From the NCBI RefSeq assembly GCF_014190935.1, contig NZ_JACHVV010000001.1:1116001-1180000 (forward strand): a stretch of 64,000 bases of DNA, read 5' to 3'. Positions 53,720-62,811 of this stretch are shown here, in pieces; position 1 is the first letter of the stretch, and the number at the start of each line of letters is the position of its first letter. The notes beneath the pieces were generated by a model. That model saw only the letters and a list, made by a program, of their open reading frames with translations. It was not told the origin of the DNA and did no database searches. Made by a program: the position numbers and the translations under genes. The DNA comes from Chryseomonas sp014190935 (GTDB lineage: Bacteria; Pseudomonadota; Gammaproteobacteria; Pseudomonadales; Pseudomonadaceae).

Positions 53720-54469
53720 ATGGTCGAGACGGAAGTTTTGTTGGAAGAGGTCGTCGATGACCATGGCCGGATCCGGGTGGTCGAAGTGGGGCCCTATCGC
53801 TTCCTGGAGTTCGGCGAGGAGGTGGAGCAGAGCTGCGTCTTCACCGAGGATCCCGCCTGGCTGGAATACGACTACAACCGCGCCATGCTGCTGGGCGCGC
53901 TCTGCCATCCGCAGCCGCGGCGGGCACTCTTCCTCGGACTGGGCGCCGGCACCCTGACCCAGGCCTGCCTCAAGTGGCTGCCCCTGGAGGCGGTGGAAGC
54001 ACTGGAGCTGCGTCCCGCGGTGCCGCGCCTGGCCCGCCAGCATCTGGGCCTGGAAGAGGATCCGCGGCTGGCGATCCGCATTGGCGATGCCCTGGACCTG
54101 CTCGACAGCGCTGCGCCTGCCGATCTGATCTTCGTCGACCTCTATACCGATGTCGGCCCCTCCAGCGCCCACCTGGCCTGGCGCTTTCTGGAAAACTGCC
54201 AGGCCAAGCTCAATCCGGGCGGCTGGCTGATGATCAACCAGTGGAGCGCCACCGACGGCAAGCCGTTGGGCGCCGCGCTGCTGCGCGGGCTGTTCCGCCA
54301 TCATTACTGGGAGTGCCCGGTGGTGGAGGGCAACGTGATCCTGCTGGTGCCGGCGAGTCTGGAACAGGAGCTGGACGAGGAGGGCACGCGGCAGCGCGTT
54401 CGCGAATTGAGCCCGCGGATCGGCTTTGATCTGGAGGCCTATCTGGACAACCTGCGTGCGGCAACCTGA
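53720..54469 (+). CDS. Spermidine-synthase-like methyltransferase-fold protein
   Basis: A 249-residue protein with the Rossmann SAM-like fold of spermidine synthases: YDYNRAMLLGALCHPQPRRA, glycine loop ALFLGLGAGTLTQACLKWLP (about residues 73-92), acidic EALELRPAVPRLAR and DLIFVDLYTDVGPS. The usual catalytic 'D-x-D' gatekeeping pattern of true SpeE is altered (LYTD), so it may not make spermidine. The ATG at 53720 has AGGAGGG 5 bases upstream; two GTG codons before it are less likely. Confidence 0.82.
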   Translation: MVETEVLLEEVVDDHGRIRVVEVGPYRFLEFGEEVEQSCVFTEDPAWLEYDYNRAMLLGALCHPQPRRALFLGLGAGTLTQACLKWLPLEAVEALELRPAVPRLARQHLGLEEDPRLAIRIGDALDLLDSAAPADLIFVDLYTDVGPSSAHLAWRFLENCQAKLNPGGWLMINQWSATDGKPLGAALLRGLFRHHYWECPVVEGNVILLVPASLEQELDEEGTRQRVRELSPRIGFDLEAYLDNLRAAT

Positions 54470-54750
54470 CCACAAAAGTAGACCAAGGTTCTCTGGAGAA
54501 ATGTCCAGGGTTCGGGTATTATTCGCCCCGGTCTTTTTGACCTTCCGTTCAGGAACTGCATTCTCCCGGTCCGCCGCCATGGCCACGCCGGTCGTGCGTT
54601 CGCCCAACGGCGAACAATCCTAGACGCTTCACCCCCTTTCATCCGCTATTTCGCAAAAAGCTCACACCTTGGCTGCCTGGGCGACTTCGGTCATTCGGAT
54701 AAGCGCAGCTCTTGGCTTTGGGGTCTTTGCGAAGCACACGAGGCAAGACA

Positions 54751-56445
54751 ATGACCCAGGACATCAGCAATTTCGCTGCGCTCAATCTCAATCCCGCCAT
54801 CCTCGCCGCCATCAAGGCCGTCGGCTACGAAGAGCCGTCGCCCATCCAGTCGCAGTCCATTCCGGTGATCCTCGCCGGCCACGACATGATCGGCCAGGCG
54901 CAGACCGGTACGGGCAAGACCGCAGCCTTTGCTCTGCCGCTGCTCTCGCAGCTCGACCCGTCCCGTCGTGAACCCCAGATTCTGGTGCTGGTTCCTACCC
55001 GTGAACTGGCCCTGCAGGTCGCTACCGCCTGCGAAACCTACTCCACCGAGATGCCCGGCGTAAAAGTCGTGGCTCTCTACGGCGGCGCGCCCATGGGTCC
55101 GCAGCTGAAGTCCCTGCGCATGGGTGCCCAGGTACTGGTCGCCACCCCCGGCCGCCTGTGCGACCACCTGCGCCGTGACGACAACCTGCTGGCCACCGTC
55201 CAGCGCCTGGTGCTCGACGAAGCCGACGAGATGCTCAAGCTGGGCTTCATGGACGACCTCGAATTCATCTTCGAAGCCATGCCGGAAACCCGTCAGACCG
55301 TGCTGTTCTCGGCGACCCTGCCGCCGTCGATCCGCGCCATCGCCGAACGTCACCTGAAAGAGCCGCAACACGTCCGCATCGCGGCCAAGACCCAGACCGT
55401 CGCCCGCATCGAGCAGGCGCATCTGATGGTCCATGCCGACCAGAAGCCGGCCTCGGTGCTGCGCCTGCTGGAAGTGGAGAACTTCGACGCCCTGATCGCC
55501 TTCGTGCGGACCAAGCAGGCGACCCTGGACCTGGCCGAGCTGCTCGAGCGCCAGGGCTATCGCGTCAGCGCCCTGAACGGCGACATGCCCCAGGCCCAGC
55601 GCGAGAAGACCATCGAGTCCCTCAAGGACGGTTCGCTGGACATCGTGGTCGCCACCGACGTGGCCGCTCGTGGCCTGGACGTGGCGCGCATCACCCACGT
55701 GCTCAACGTGGACATGCCCTACGATCCCGAGTCCTACGTGCACCGTATCGGGCGTACCGGGCGTGCCGGTCGTGAAGGCCGCGCGCTGCTGCTGGTCACC
55801 CCGCGCGAGCGGCGCATGCTGCAGGTGATCGAGCGTGTCACCGGTCAGCGTGTCGGCGAGATCCGCCTGCCCGACGCCGAAGCCGTGCTGGAAGCCCGTA
55901 TCTCCCGCCTGGCCGATGGCGTAGGTTCGCTGCTGGCCGATGCCGATGCCACTCATGGCGCCCTGCGTCAGGAACTGTGCGAGCGCCTGCAGTGCGATCC
56001 CGCCACCCTGGCGGCAGCCCTGCTGGCCAAGCTGACCAGCGGCCGTGCCCTGGACATCGAGTCGGTCCGTCGCGAGCAGCCGCTGACCCCCGGCGCCGGT
56101 CGTGGCGAGCGTCCCCGTGGCGAGCGTCCCGAGCGCGGCGATCGCCCCGAGCGTGGCGAGCGTCCGGATCGTGGCGAGCGTCGCCCGATGCAGCCGCTGC
56201 CGGAAGGCCGCGTGCGTTGCCGCACCGCCCTGGGCGCGCGTGACGGCGTTGCCGCCAAGAACCTGCTGGGTGCCATCATCAATGAAGGCGGCATGGATCG
56301 CGAGGCCATCGGCCGCATCCAGATCCGTGACTCCTTCAGCCTGGTGGAGCTACCCGAGGACGGCCTGGAGCGTCTGCTGACCAAGCTCAAGGACACTCGT
56401 GTAGCCGGCAAGGCCCTGCGTCTGCGTCGCTATCGCGAGGATTGA
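54751..56445 (+). CDS. DEAD-box RNA helicase, DeaD/CsdA type
   Basis: A 564-residue ATP-dependent RNA helicase: Q motif EEPSPIQSQSIPVI, Walker A AQTGTGKT, DEAD in VLDEADEML, SAT in LFSATLPPS, motif V VATDVAARGLDVARI and motif VI HRIGRTGRAGREG. After residue about 440 comes an acidic/arginine linker of repeated GER/PERGD-type units and then a DbpA-like RNA-binding fold (RVRCRTALGARDGVAAKNLL). It probably remodels ribosomal or cold-shock RNA. The 280-base upstream region gives it a long leader, as in csdA/deaD genes that self-regulate. Confidence 0.92.
   Translation: MTQDISNFAALNLNPAILAAIKAVGYEEPSPIQSQSIPVILAGHDMIGQAQTGTGKTAAFALPLLSQLDPSRREPQILVLVPTRELALQVATACETYSTEMPGVKVVALYGGAPMGPQLKSLRMGAQVLVATPGRLCDHLRRDDNLLATVQRLVLDEADEMLKLGFMDDLEFIFEAMPETRQTVLFSATLPPSIRAIAERHLKEPQHVRIAAKTQTVARIEQAHLMVHADQKPASVLRLLEVENFDALIAFVRTKQATLDLAELLERQGYRVSALNGDMPQAQREKTIESLKDGSLDIVVATDVAARGLDVARITHVLNVDMPYDPESYVHRIGRTGRAGREGRALLLVTPRERRMLQVIERVTGQRVGEIRLPDAEAVLEARISRLADGVGSLLADADATHGALRQELCERLQCDPATLAAALLAKLTSGRALDIESVRREQPLTPGAGRGERPRGERPERGDRPERGERPDRGERRPMQPLPEGRVRCRTALGARDGVAAKNLLGAIINEGGMDREAIGRIQIRDSFSLVELPEDGLERLLTKLKDTRVAGKALRLRRYRED
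56090..56190 (+). repeat. Short tandem repeats encoding the Arg/Glu/Gly-rich helicase linker
   Basis: Units of about 12-18 bases of type cgtggcgagcgtccc repeat about six times in frame, encoding GERP/GDRP/GERR steps between the helicase core and the C-terminal RNA-binding domain. Confidence 0.75.
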
Positions 56446-56461
56446 TCCCCGCGGTCCCATG

Positions 56462-56490
56462 AAAAAGCCCCGGATATCCGGGGCTTTTTT
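56462..56490. terminator. Bidirectional terminator between the helicase gene and cyaB
   Basis: aaaaagccccgg-atat-ccggggctttttt with T/A tracts on both sides, lying between two convergent genes. Confidence 0.93.
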
Positions 56491-56513
56491 CTGCCTGCAG
56501 CAAAGGCGGGCGA

Positions 56514-57896
56514 CTAGAGGATCACCTTGTCCTTCAACTTTTCCGCCGCCAGCTGCAGCGCCTGGATGACTCTATCCTTGTCGTAGTTCTGGATGTTGTT
56601 GGTATCCATATACATGGAGAAGCCCGGCAGTTCGTGCTCGACGTAGCTGGGCGAGGCGCCCAGGTCGCGGCGGAAGTCCACCACCTGGTAGATCTGCACC
56701 GGCTTGCTGAAGCCCTTGACGGTGATCCAGCTCTTGTCGCGGCACATGATGGTTTCCTTGACCAGCGAGTAGGTCTCGTGGCTGATCAGGATCTCGCCAG
56801 CGTCGGCGGCGTTTTCCAGGCGGCTAGCCAGGTTCACTTCGCGACCGATGATGGTGTAGTCCATGCGCGTGCTGGAACCGAAGTTGCCGACCGTGCAGTA
56901 ACCGGTGTTCAGACCCATGCGGATCTCCAGGGGCTTGTTGATGCCCTGGCTGCGCCACTGCTGGCGCAGGACCTTCATGTGCTTGCGCATGGCGATGGCC
57001 ATGGAGACCGCGGCCACGGCATCCTTCTTGGCGCCCTGGCTGTTGGCGTCGCCGAAGAACACCATCACGCAGTCACCGACGAACTTGTCGATGGTGCCAC
57101 CGTACTTCACGGCGATCTTCGACATCTCGTTGAGGTAGTTGTTGAGCATGTCGGTGAGGGCTTCGGCCTCGAGTTCCTCGGACAGCTCGGTGAAGCCCTT
57201 GATGTCGGAGAAGAACACCGTGAGCTTCTTGCGCTGGGTGCCCAGGGCGATGTGCTGCTTGCCGGTGAAGATGGATTCCCAGACCTGGGGCGAAAGGTAC
57301 TTGGCTAGGTTGTGCGCCAGGATCGCCGACTTTTCCTGCTCGCGCTTGAGGTCGTCGTTGATCTGGACGAGGCGCTTGCGCTGGCGGTGCAGGAAATAGC
57401 CGGTGCCCCAGAGGTGCAGCATGGTGCCCACCACGCTGGTGACCGCCACCAGCAGCGGGCTGGTGAGGTCGACGCCCTGGAAGAAGGTGGCACTGCCCAG
57501 CGCCGCGGCGCTGGTGGCGAACAGCAGGCAGAGACCGAGCAGGCGCGGACCGCCGCGCAGCATGCTGGTGTAGCCGAGCATGAACAGCAGCATCAGGGTG
57601 GGCATCAGCGGGAAGCGCAACACCACCGCCGCCATGCCGACGTGGATGGCGTCCACGGCGGCGAGCAAGATATCGGTCTGGGCGCCGCGGTCGCGCCGGA
57701 GCTTGAGACTCAGCGTCTGGGCCACGTGCGGATAGAGCAGGGCATAGGGGATCAGCCAGAGACCCACGGCATCGGCCTGGACGTAGTAACCCGCGGTGAC
57801 GCTGGCGGCGGCGATCAGATAGGCGAATACCCGGGCGTAGTAGACGCCCAGGCTGTCACCGGACGCAGCGAGGAACCGGTTAAGCGCAAACTTCAT
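56514..57896 (-). CDS. cyaB: MASE2-domain class III adenylate cyclase CyaB
   Basis: A 460-residue membrane cyclase. The N-terminal 190 residues are an MASE2 domain with six membrane segments (ARVFAYLIAAASVTAGYYVQ onward), followed by a linker and the class III catalytic domain: metal aspartates in VFFSDIKGFTEL and VGDCVMVFFGD, substrate and transition-state residues in MDYTIIGREVNLASRLENAA. Length matches P. aeruginosa CyaB (463), the main cAMP source for Vfr-controlled virulence and surface sensing. It is monocistronic. Confidence 0.93.
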   Translation of the reverse strand: MKFALNRFLAASGDSLGVYYARVFAYLIAAASVTAGYYVQADAVGLWLIPYALLYPHVAQTLSLKLRRDRGAQTDILLAAVDAIHVGMAAVVLRFPLMPTLMLLFMLGYTSMLRGGPRLLGLCLLFATSAAALGSATFFQGVDLTSPLLVAVTSVVGTMLHLWGTGYFLHRQRKRLVQINDDLKREQEKSAILAHNLAKYLSPQVWESIFTGKQHIALGTQRKKLTVFFSDIKGFTELSEELEAEALTDMLNNYLNEMSKIAVKYGGTIDKFVGDCVMVFFGDANSQGAKKDAVAAVSMAIAMRKHMKVLRQQWRSQGINKPLEIRMGLNTGYCTVGNFGSSTRMDYTIIGREVNLASRLENAADAGEILISHETYSLVKETIMCRDKSWITVKGFSKPVQIYQVVDFRRDLGASPSYVEHELPGFSMYMDTNNIQNYDKDRVIQALQLAAEKLKDKVIL

Positions 57897-58096
57897 CTGT
57901 CGGGTCCGTTTCGAAAAAGGCGAGAGGTCGGGATAACTCCGTTCGCGACGATGAAAGCGGCCGGGTTTTCTTGCATTGGCGATCTTAGCCGACCGCCCCG
58001 GCGGCGGCCAAGATTGTCGGCCATTCCGCTGCTGTGACAGCCAAATTCGGCAGTCATCCCTGGGTTACACTGCGGCATTCTTACAGGAGAGACGCT

Positions 58097-58663
58097 ATGG
58101 ATGCCCTCGAAGCCCTTTGCAATCGCGCCTCGGTCGGTCGCCTGACCGAGCCGGGTCCGACCCCCGAGCAACTCGAGACGCTGCTGCGCGCTGCGGACCG
58201 GGCGCCGGACCACAAGCTGCTGCGCCCCTGGCGGTTGCTGCTGGTGGCCGGCGAGGGCCGCACCGCGCTCGGCGAACTCTATGCCGACGCCCTGCGTCGT
58301 CGCGAGCCCGACGCCGATGCGGCGGCCCTGGACAAGGCCCGGCGCATGCCGCTGCGGGCGCCCCTGGTGATCGCCGTCGTCGCCACCCCCCAGGAACACC
58401 CCAAGGTGCCCGTCCAGGAGCAGATCATCACCGCTGGCTGCGTCGCCCACGGCCTGGTCAACGCCGCCTTCGCCCTGGGCCTGGGGGCGGTCTGGCGTTC
58501 CGGTGACTTCAGCTACGACCCCTGGGTCCTGCAGGGACTTGGGCTGGCCGAAAATGAACAGTTGGTGGGCTACATCTACCTGGGTACGCCGGAGGTGGCA
58601 CCGCGCGTGCCGGCGCCGCGTGATCTGAGTGCGCAGGTCAGCCATTGGCCAGGACCGGTCTGA
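58097..58663 (+). CDS. Nitroreductase-family protein, YdjA-like
   Basis: A 188-residue FMN flavoprotein: FMN-binding segments RASVGRLTEPGPTPEQLETL, RAADRAPDHKLLRPWRLLLV (R-x-S/P-type N-terminus and 'APDHKLLRPWR' as in YdjA) and GLVNAAFALGLGAVWRSGDF. It would reduce nitro or quinone compounds with NAD(P)H. The ribosome site is AGGAG 9 bases before the ATG. The last 26 bases overlap the convergent kinase gene. Confidence 0.9.
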   Translation: MDALEALCNRASVGRLTEPGPTPEQLETLLRAADRAPDHKLLRPWRLLLVAGEGRTALGELYADALRRREPDADAAALDKARRMPLRAPLVIAVVATPQEHPKVPVQEQIITAGCVAHGLVNAAFALGLGAVWRSGDFSYDPWVLQGLGLAENEQLVGYIYLGTPEVAPRVPAPRDLSAQVSHWPGPV

Positions 58664-60011
58664 GCGGCAGGGTGACGGTGGCGAGAAAGCCGCCGTCCGG
58701 GTGATTGCTCAGCTGCAGCTCGCCTCCATGGCGCTCCACAGCGCGGCGGGCGATGGCCAGGCCGAGGCCGTAGCCAGTGGCGTGCTGTTGATCCGAGCGG
58801 AAAAAGGGCTCACCCAGGCGCGGCAGATCGGCTGCCTTGACCCCGGGGCCGTGGTCGCGCACCTGGATGCGGACCTCGCCCTTCGCCGCCGTCGCCGAAA
58901 TGACGATGGGCTGCGCGGGTGGATTGAAACGCAGCGCATTGCGCAACAGATTGTCCAGCGCGCGTTCCAGCACGTCCGGCCAGCCATCCAGCCGCAGCGC
59001 GGCGGGCACGTCCAGTTCCACGCGCTGCTGAGGCGCGCTGAGCTGGGCATCCTCCACCAGGCCTTCCAGCAGCGGATGCAATTCCAGTTGCTCGGGTGGG
59101 CCCGGATCCGCTTCCTGGCGAGCCAGGGCGAGGATCTCGCCGATCAGGGTTTCCAGGCGATCGCATTCCAGGGTCAGCCGCGGCCACATGTTGCCCAGGT
59201 CACGGGGATCGGAGCGTTCGGCCAGCGCCAGGGCGATACGCAGCCGCGCCAGCGGTGAACGCAGTTCGTGGGAGACGTCGCGCAGCAGTTGCCGCTGGCT
59301 GTCGATCAGGCGCTGCAGATGGGCGCCCATGCGATTGAAGTCCTCGGCCAGCACGCCCAGTTCGTCCTTGCGCCGGGCCAGGCGGGCCAGGGTGTCCTGC
59401 TGGTAGGCGGTCTGGCCGAGGTCGTGGACGGCGCGGCGCAGATGATTGAGCGGCCGGGTCAGACTCAGGGTCAGCAGCAGGCTGAACAGGGTCAGCACCA
59501 CGGTGGCGATGGCCAGCATGCCGACCGGCCAGAACAGGCTTTGCCGGCGCCAGGCACCCAGCTCCGGCGTGGGCAGGTGGTAGATGAACAGGTAATTCTG
59601 GCCGCTCGGGCTGGTGTATTCGTCGGTCAGGCGTCGCCAGGGCAGCGGCCGGTTGGGGTCGCGGGCGCCGGGGCCGGGGCGCTGCTGACGCTGCGGCTGG
59701 TCGAGATCCTGGTCGAAGATGCGCGGTGGCAGGGTGCCGCGCACCAGGGGCGAGCCGTTCTCGCCCAGCACCAGCACATCGATGCCGTAGCGGCCCTTGC
59801 GCTGTTCGAGCAAGCCCTGGGCGGCGGCGGGACCGTCGTTTTCATAGCGTTGCACCCATTGTTCGGGGAGGTCGCGCAAGCCGGGATGCTGCGCGAGAAT
59901 CCAGGAATCCTGGTCGGCCAGGTGGCCGAGCAGCATGGTCAGGCCGACCGCGGAAAGGATGGCCAGCCAGAAGGTGGCGAAGATGCGCCAGAAGAGGGAA
60001 CGGAAAACCAT
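58638..60011 (-). CDS. CpxA-like sensor histidine kinase
   Basis: A 457-residue inner-membrane kinase: TM1 at about residues 8-29, a periplasmic domain with a proline/arginine-rich segment (about 100-125), TM2 near 157-180, HAMP (LTRPLNHLRRAVHDLGQTAY), H-box RDVSHELRSPLARLRIALAL, N-box LDNLLRNALRFNPP, G1/G2 HGPGVKAADLP and GYGLGLAIARRAV. It resembles CpxA in arrangement and is co-oriented with the CpxR-like regulator and a Spy/CpxP-like gene. It likely senses envelope stress. Confidence 0.87.
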   Translation of the reverse strand: MVFRSLFWRIFATFWLAILSAVGLTMLLGHLADQDSWILAQHPGLRDLPEQWVQRYENDGPAAAQGLLEQRKGRYGIDVLVLGENGSPLVRGTLPPRIFDQDLDQPQRQQRPGPGARDPNRPLPWRRLTDEYTSPSGQNYLFIYHLPTPELGAWRRQSLFWPVGMLAIATVVLTLFSLLLTLSLTRPLNHLRRAVHDLGQTAYQQDTLARLARRKDELGVLAEDFNRMGAHLQRLIDSQRQLLRDVSHELRSPLARLRIALALAERSDPRDLGNMWPRLTLECDRLETLIGEILALARQEADPGPPEQLELHPLLEGLVEDAQLSAPQQRVELDVPAALRLDGWPDVLERALDNLLRNALRFNPPAQPIVISATAAKGEVRIQVRDHGPGVKAADLPRLGEPFFRSDQQHATGYGLGLAIARRAVERHGGELQLSNHPDGGFLATVTLPLRPVLANG

Positions 60012-60065
60012 GCGGTCGCCTTGGTCAGACGCTGCGCCGAGGACCGTCGGCGCAGCGATCGAGGA

Positions 60066-60500
60066 TTACGAGGACTTGTGGTCCTGCTTCCACTGCTGGA
60101 ATTCCGCCCACTCCTTGGCGCGATCCTCGCGCTTCTTTTCCATTTCGTCGAAGCGCTTCTGCTGATCGGGCTTGAGCAGGGCGCGAATGGACTGACGGGT
60201 CTTGTCGCGATTGCCATCCAGCTGGTCGTGCAGGGCCTTGCGCTGATCCTCGGGCAGCTTGTCGAGATAGCCCTTGACGATCTCGCGCTGCTGCTGGCGT
60301 TCCTCGCTCATCAGCTTGCCGACCTGCTCGCGTTGCTCGGGCGTCAGCTTGAGGCCGCGCAGAGGGCCATCGCCACGCGGGCCACCGTCCATCATTTTGC
60401 CGTGGGGCGGCGGGGTGATGTCGGCGCTGTCCTGGGTCGCGGCCAGGGTCAGGGTCGGCAGCAGGGCGGCGAACAGCACGGCGGGCATGAGTTTGCGCAT
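60066..60500 (-). CDS. Spy/CpxP-family periplasmic chaperone-like protein
   Basis: A 144-residue exported protein with signal peptide MRKLMPAVLFAALLPTLTLA and LTPEQREQVGKLM - LLKPDQQKRFDEMEK, the paired LTxxQ-type motifs of the Spy/CpxP family. Mostly helical and highly charged. It sits between the response regulator (111 bases upstream) and the kinase (54 bases downstream), so it may inhibit the kinase or act as a chaperone induced by the system. Confidence 0.87.
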   Translation of the reverse strand: MRKLMPAVLFAALLPTLTLAATQDSADITPPPHGKMMDGGPRGDGPLRGLKLTPEQREQVGKLMSEERQQQREIVKGYLDKLPEDQRKALHDQLDGNRDKTRQSIRALLKPDQQKRFDEMEKKREDRAKEWAEFQQWKQDHKSS

Positions 60501-60611
60501 CGGGAAATCTCCTTGGGATGACCGGTGCAATACCGGATGAGCCCAGTCTAGGAGCGGGGGAGTCAATGGCGGTCAGCGGAGGTAAAGAGGGGGTAAAGGC
60601 TGCGCGGTGGG

Positions 60612-61289
60612 CTAGACGCTGTAGTAGTAGCCGCGGCCACGCAGGGCGAGGATGCGCGGGCGACCGTCGGCATGGCTGCCGAGCTTGCGTCGCAGATTGC
60701 TGACGTGCATGTCCAGACTGCGATCGTAGAGCGTCAGCTTGCGTCCGAGGGCGGCCTGGGCCAGTGCCTGCTTTTCCAGGGGTTCGCCCGGCTGGCGCAG
60801 CAGGGCTTCGAGGATGCGGCTCTCGGTGAGGGTCAGGGTGATCTCGGTTTCGCCGATGTTGGCGACGCCCCGCGCCAGACTCAGCGACAGATCGCCCAGC
60901 TGCAGGCGGGCCGCGGGTTGGGCCGGATGGCTGCGCCTGAGGATGGCTCTCAGCCGTGCGGTGAGTTCGCGCGGATCGCAGGGTTTGGCCAGATAGTCGT
61001 CGGCGCCCAGCTCCAGGCCGAGGATCCGGTCCAGCGGCTCGCCACGCCCCGACAGCATCAGCACGGGCAGTTGCGGATGGTCGCTGCGCAACTGCTTGAG
61101 CAATTCCAGGCCACTGCCATCGGGCAGCATCACGTCCAGCACCACCACGTCCGGCGTCGCCTCGCGCAACTGGGTGCGGGCATCGCTGCCGGCGTGGCAG
61201 GCGGTGACCTCGAAGCCTTCCTGTTTCAGCCAGGCGCCGAGCAGCTCGCACAGCTCCTGGTCGTCGTCGATCAGCAGTATCTGGCTCAT
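60612..61289 (-). CDS. CpxR-like response regulator
   Basis: A 225-residue OmpR-family regulator: receiver with LLIDDDQELCELLGAWLKQE, phosphorylation aspartate in VVVLDVMLPDG (about residue 52), lysine in DYLAKPCDPREL; winged helix with LTLTESRILEALLRQPGEPL and RSLDMHVSNLRRKLGSHADG. The ATG at 61289 lies 4 bases after the yciB stop, so the two are probably co-transcribed. It pairs with the kinase at 58638-60011. Confidence 0.9.
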   Translation of the reverse strand: MSQILLIDDDQELCELLGAWLKQEGFEVTACHAGSDARTQLREATPDVVVLDVMLPDGSGLELLKQLRSDHPQLPVLMLSGRGEPLDRILGLELGADDYLAKPCDPRELTARLRAILRRSHPAQPAARLQLGDLSLSLARGVANIGETEITLTLTESRILEALLRQPGEPLEKQALAQAALGRKLTLYDRSLDMHVSNLRRKLGSHADGRPRILALRGRGYYYSV

Positions 61290-61293
61290 CGGA

Positions 61294-61878
61294 TCAGTCT
61301 CGCGGTTCATCCATGGGTTGCAGATGGCGCGCCAGATAGAGGCCCTGGCCAAGCATGAACACCAGGGTCATCGCCAGGCTGCCGAAGACCTTGAAGTCGA
61401 CCCAGAAGCTTTCGTAGGTGAAGGCCACATAGAGATTCGCGCAGCCGCAGACGATGAAGAAGATGATCCAGGCGATGTTCAGCCGTGTCCAGATCGGTGC
61501 CGGCAGGCGCACCGCGTGGCCCAGCATGCGCTGAATCAGCGGCTTGTCGCCGATGAACTGGCTGCCCAGGAAGGCCACGGCGAAGAGCCAGTTCACCACC
61601 GGCGCCTTCCACTTCAGGAAGGTCTCGCTATGGAATGCCAGGGTCATGCCGCCAAACACCAGGCAGGCGATCAGCGTCAGCCACTGGCTCTTTTCCAGCC
61701 GGCGCTGGGTCGCGAAGATCGCGCCATAGACCACCAGGGACGCGATGATCAGGACCGCGGTGGCACTGAAGATGCCGCCCAGGGTGAAGGCATGCCCGGC
61801 GAATTCCAGCGGACGCGGATCGAGCTTGTAGACCAGGAAGAACAGGAGCAGGGGGATGAAATCGATGAATTGTTTCAT
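61294..61878 (-). CDS. yciB: Inner membrane-spanning septation protein YciB
   Basis: A 194-residue protein with five or six membrane helices, beginning MKQFIDFIPLLLFFLVYKLD and containing PVVNWLFAVAFLGSQFIGDK and WTRLNIAWIIFFIVCGCANL, all family marks. It takes part in cell envelope synthesis and septation. It is divergent from rnmA (60 bases between starts) and leads into the response regulator. Confidence 0.92.
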   Translation of the reverse strand: MKQFIDFIPLLLFFLVYKLDPRPLEFAGHAFTLGGIFSATAVLIIASLVVYGAIFATQRRLEKSQWLTLIACLVFGGMTLAFHSETFLKWKAPVVNWLFAVAFLGSQFIGDKPLIQRMLGHAVRLPAPIWTRLNIAWIIFFIVCGCANLYVAFTYESFWVDFKVFGSLAMTLVFMLGQGLYLARHLQPMDEPRD

Positions 61879-61938
61879 TAACGCAGCCGATAGCAGTGCA
61901 TCGCGGCATAATACCTGATGAAGCCGGAGGAGAAAGCC

Positions 61939-62811
61939 ATGCGTATCGACCTGCACTGTCATACCACCGCGTCGGACGGCGCCTTCGCGCCCGCCGAGGT
62001 GGTCAGGCGCGCCCACGAGCGCGGGGTGCAGCTGCTGGCCATCACCGATCACGACACCCTGGACGGCTATGCCGAAGCCCTGGAAGCCGCGGACGGCCTG
62101 GGTCTGCGCCTGCTCCCTGGGATCGAGATGTCCTGTACCTGGGGCGGCGCCACGCTGCATGTGCTGGGCTACAATTTCGCCCCTGACGCTCCTGAGTTGA
62201 ATGCCGCCTTGGAAGCCCTGCACGAAGGTCGCTGGGAGCGCGCCCGGGAAATCGACCGGCGGCTGGCGGCCAAGGGCATGCCCGGCACCCTGGACGGGGC
62301 GCGCGCGGTGCAACTGGCCCTGGGCGACAGTCGCAATGCGCCGGCCCGGCCGCATTTCGCCGAATATCTGGTGCAGGCCGGCCATGTCGCGGACCGCGGC
62401 GATGCCTTTCGCAAGTGGCTCGGTGGCGGCAAGCTCGGCGACGTCAAGCAGCATTGGCCGACCCTGGCCGAGACCCTGGCGACGCTCAAGGGCGCCAAGG
62501 CCTGGATCAGCCTGGCGCATCCGCTGGCCTATGGCTTCACCCGCACCAAGCTACGCAAGCTGATCGGCGAATTCGTCAGCGGCGGCGGCCATGCCATCGA
62601 GGTGGTCAACGGCGTGCAGCCGGCGGAGCAGGTCGGGACCCTGGCAATTCTGGCGCGGGAATTCGGTCTGATGGTCAGTGCGGGCAGCGATTTCCATGCG
62701 CCGGCCGATTGGTCGGAGCTGGGTATGTACCGTCCGTTGCCCGAAGATCTGCCGCCCCTCTGGGCGCGCTTCAGTCAACCGCTATACCCTCAGATGCGGG
62801 AACCCCAATGA
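61939..62811 (+). CDS. rnmA: PHP-domain 5'-3' exoribonuclease RNase AM
   Basis: A 290-residue PHP-domain phosphoesterase like E. coli RnmA (YciV/TrpH). Metal-binding motifs: DLHCHTTASDG at residues 4-14, ITDHDTLDGY near 36, PGIEMSCTW near 61, ISLAHPLAY near 195 and SAGSDFHAP near 250. It trims 5' ends of rRNAs and removes short RNA/3',5'-bisphosphates. It has a strong ribosome site (GGAGGAG) and overlaps yciO by 4 bases. Confidence 0.91.
   Translation: MRIDLHCHTTASDGAFAPAEVVRRAHERGVQLLAITDHDTLDGYAEALEAADGLGLRLLPGIEMSCTWGGATLHVLGYNFAPDAPELNAALEALHEGRWERAREIDRRLAAKGMPGTLDGARAVQLALGDSRNAPARPHFAEYLVQAGHVADRGDAFRKWLGGGKLGDVKQHWPTLAETLATLKGAKAWISLAHPLAYGFTRTKLRKLIGEFVSGGGHAIEVVNGVQPAEQVGTLAILAREFGLMVSAGSDFHAPADWSELGMYRPLPEDLPPLWARFSQPLYPQMREPQ

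Noticed and set aside
56090..56190. A CRISPR-like array
   Set aside because: The repeats are short, in frame and within a helicase gene linker; there are no spacers or cas genes.
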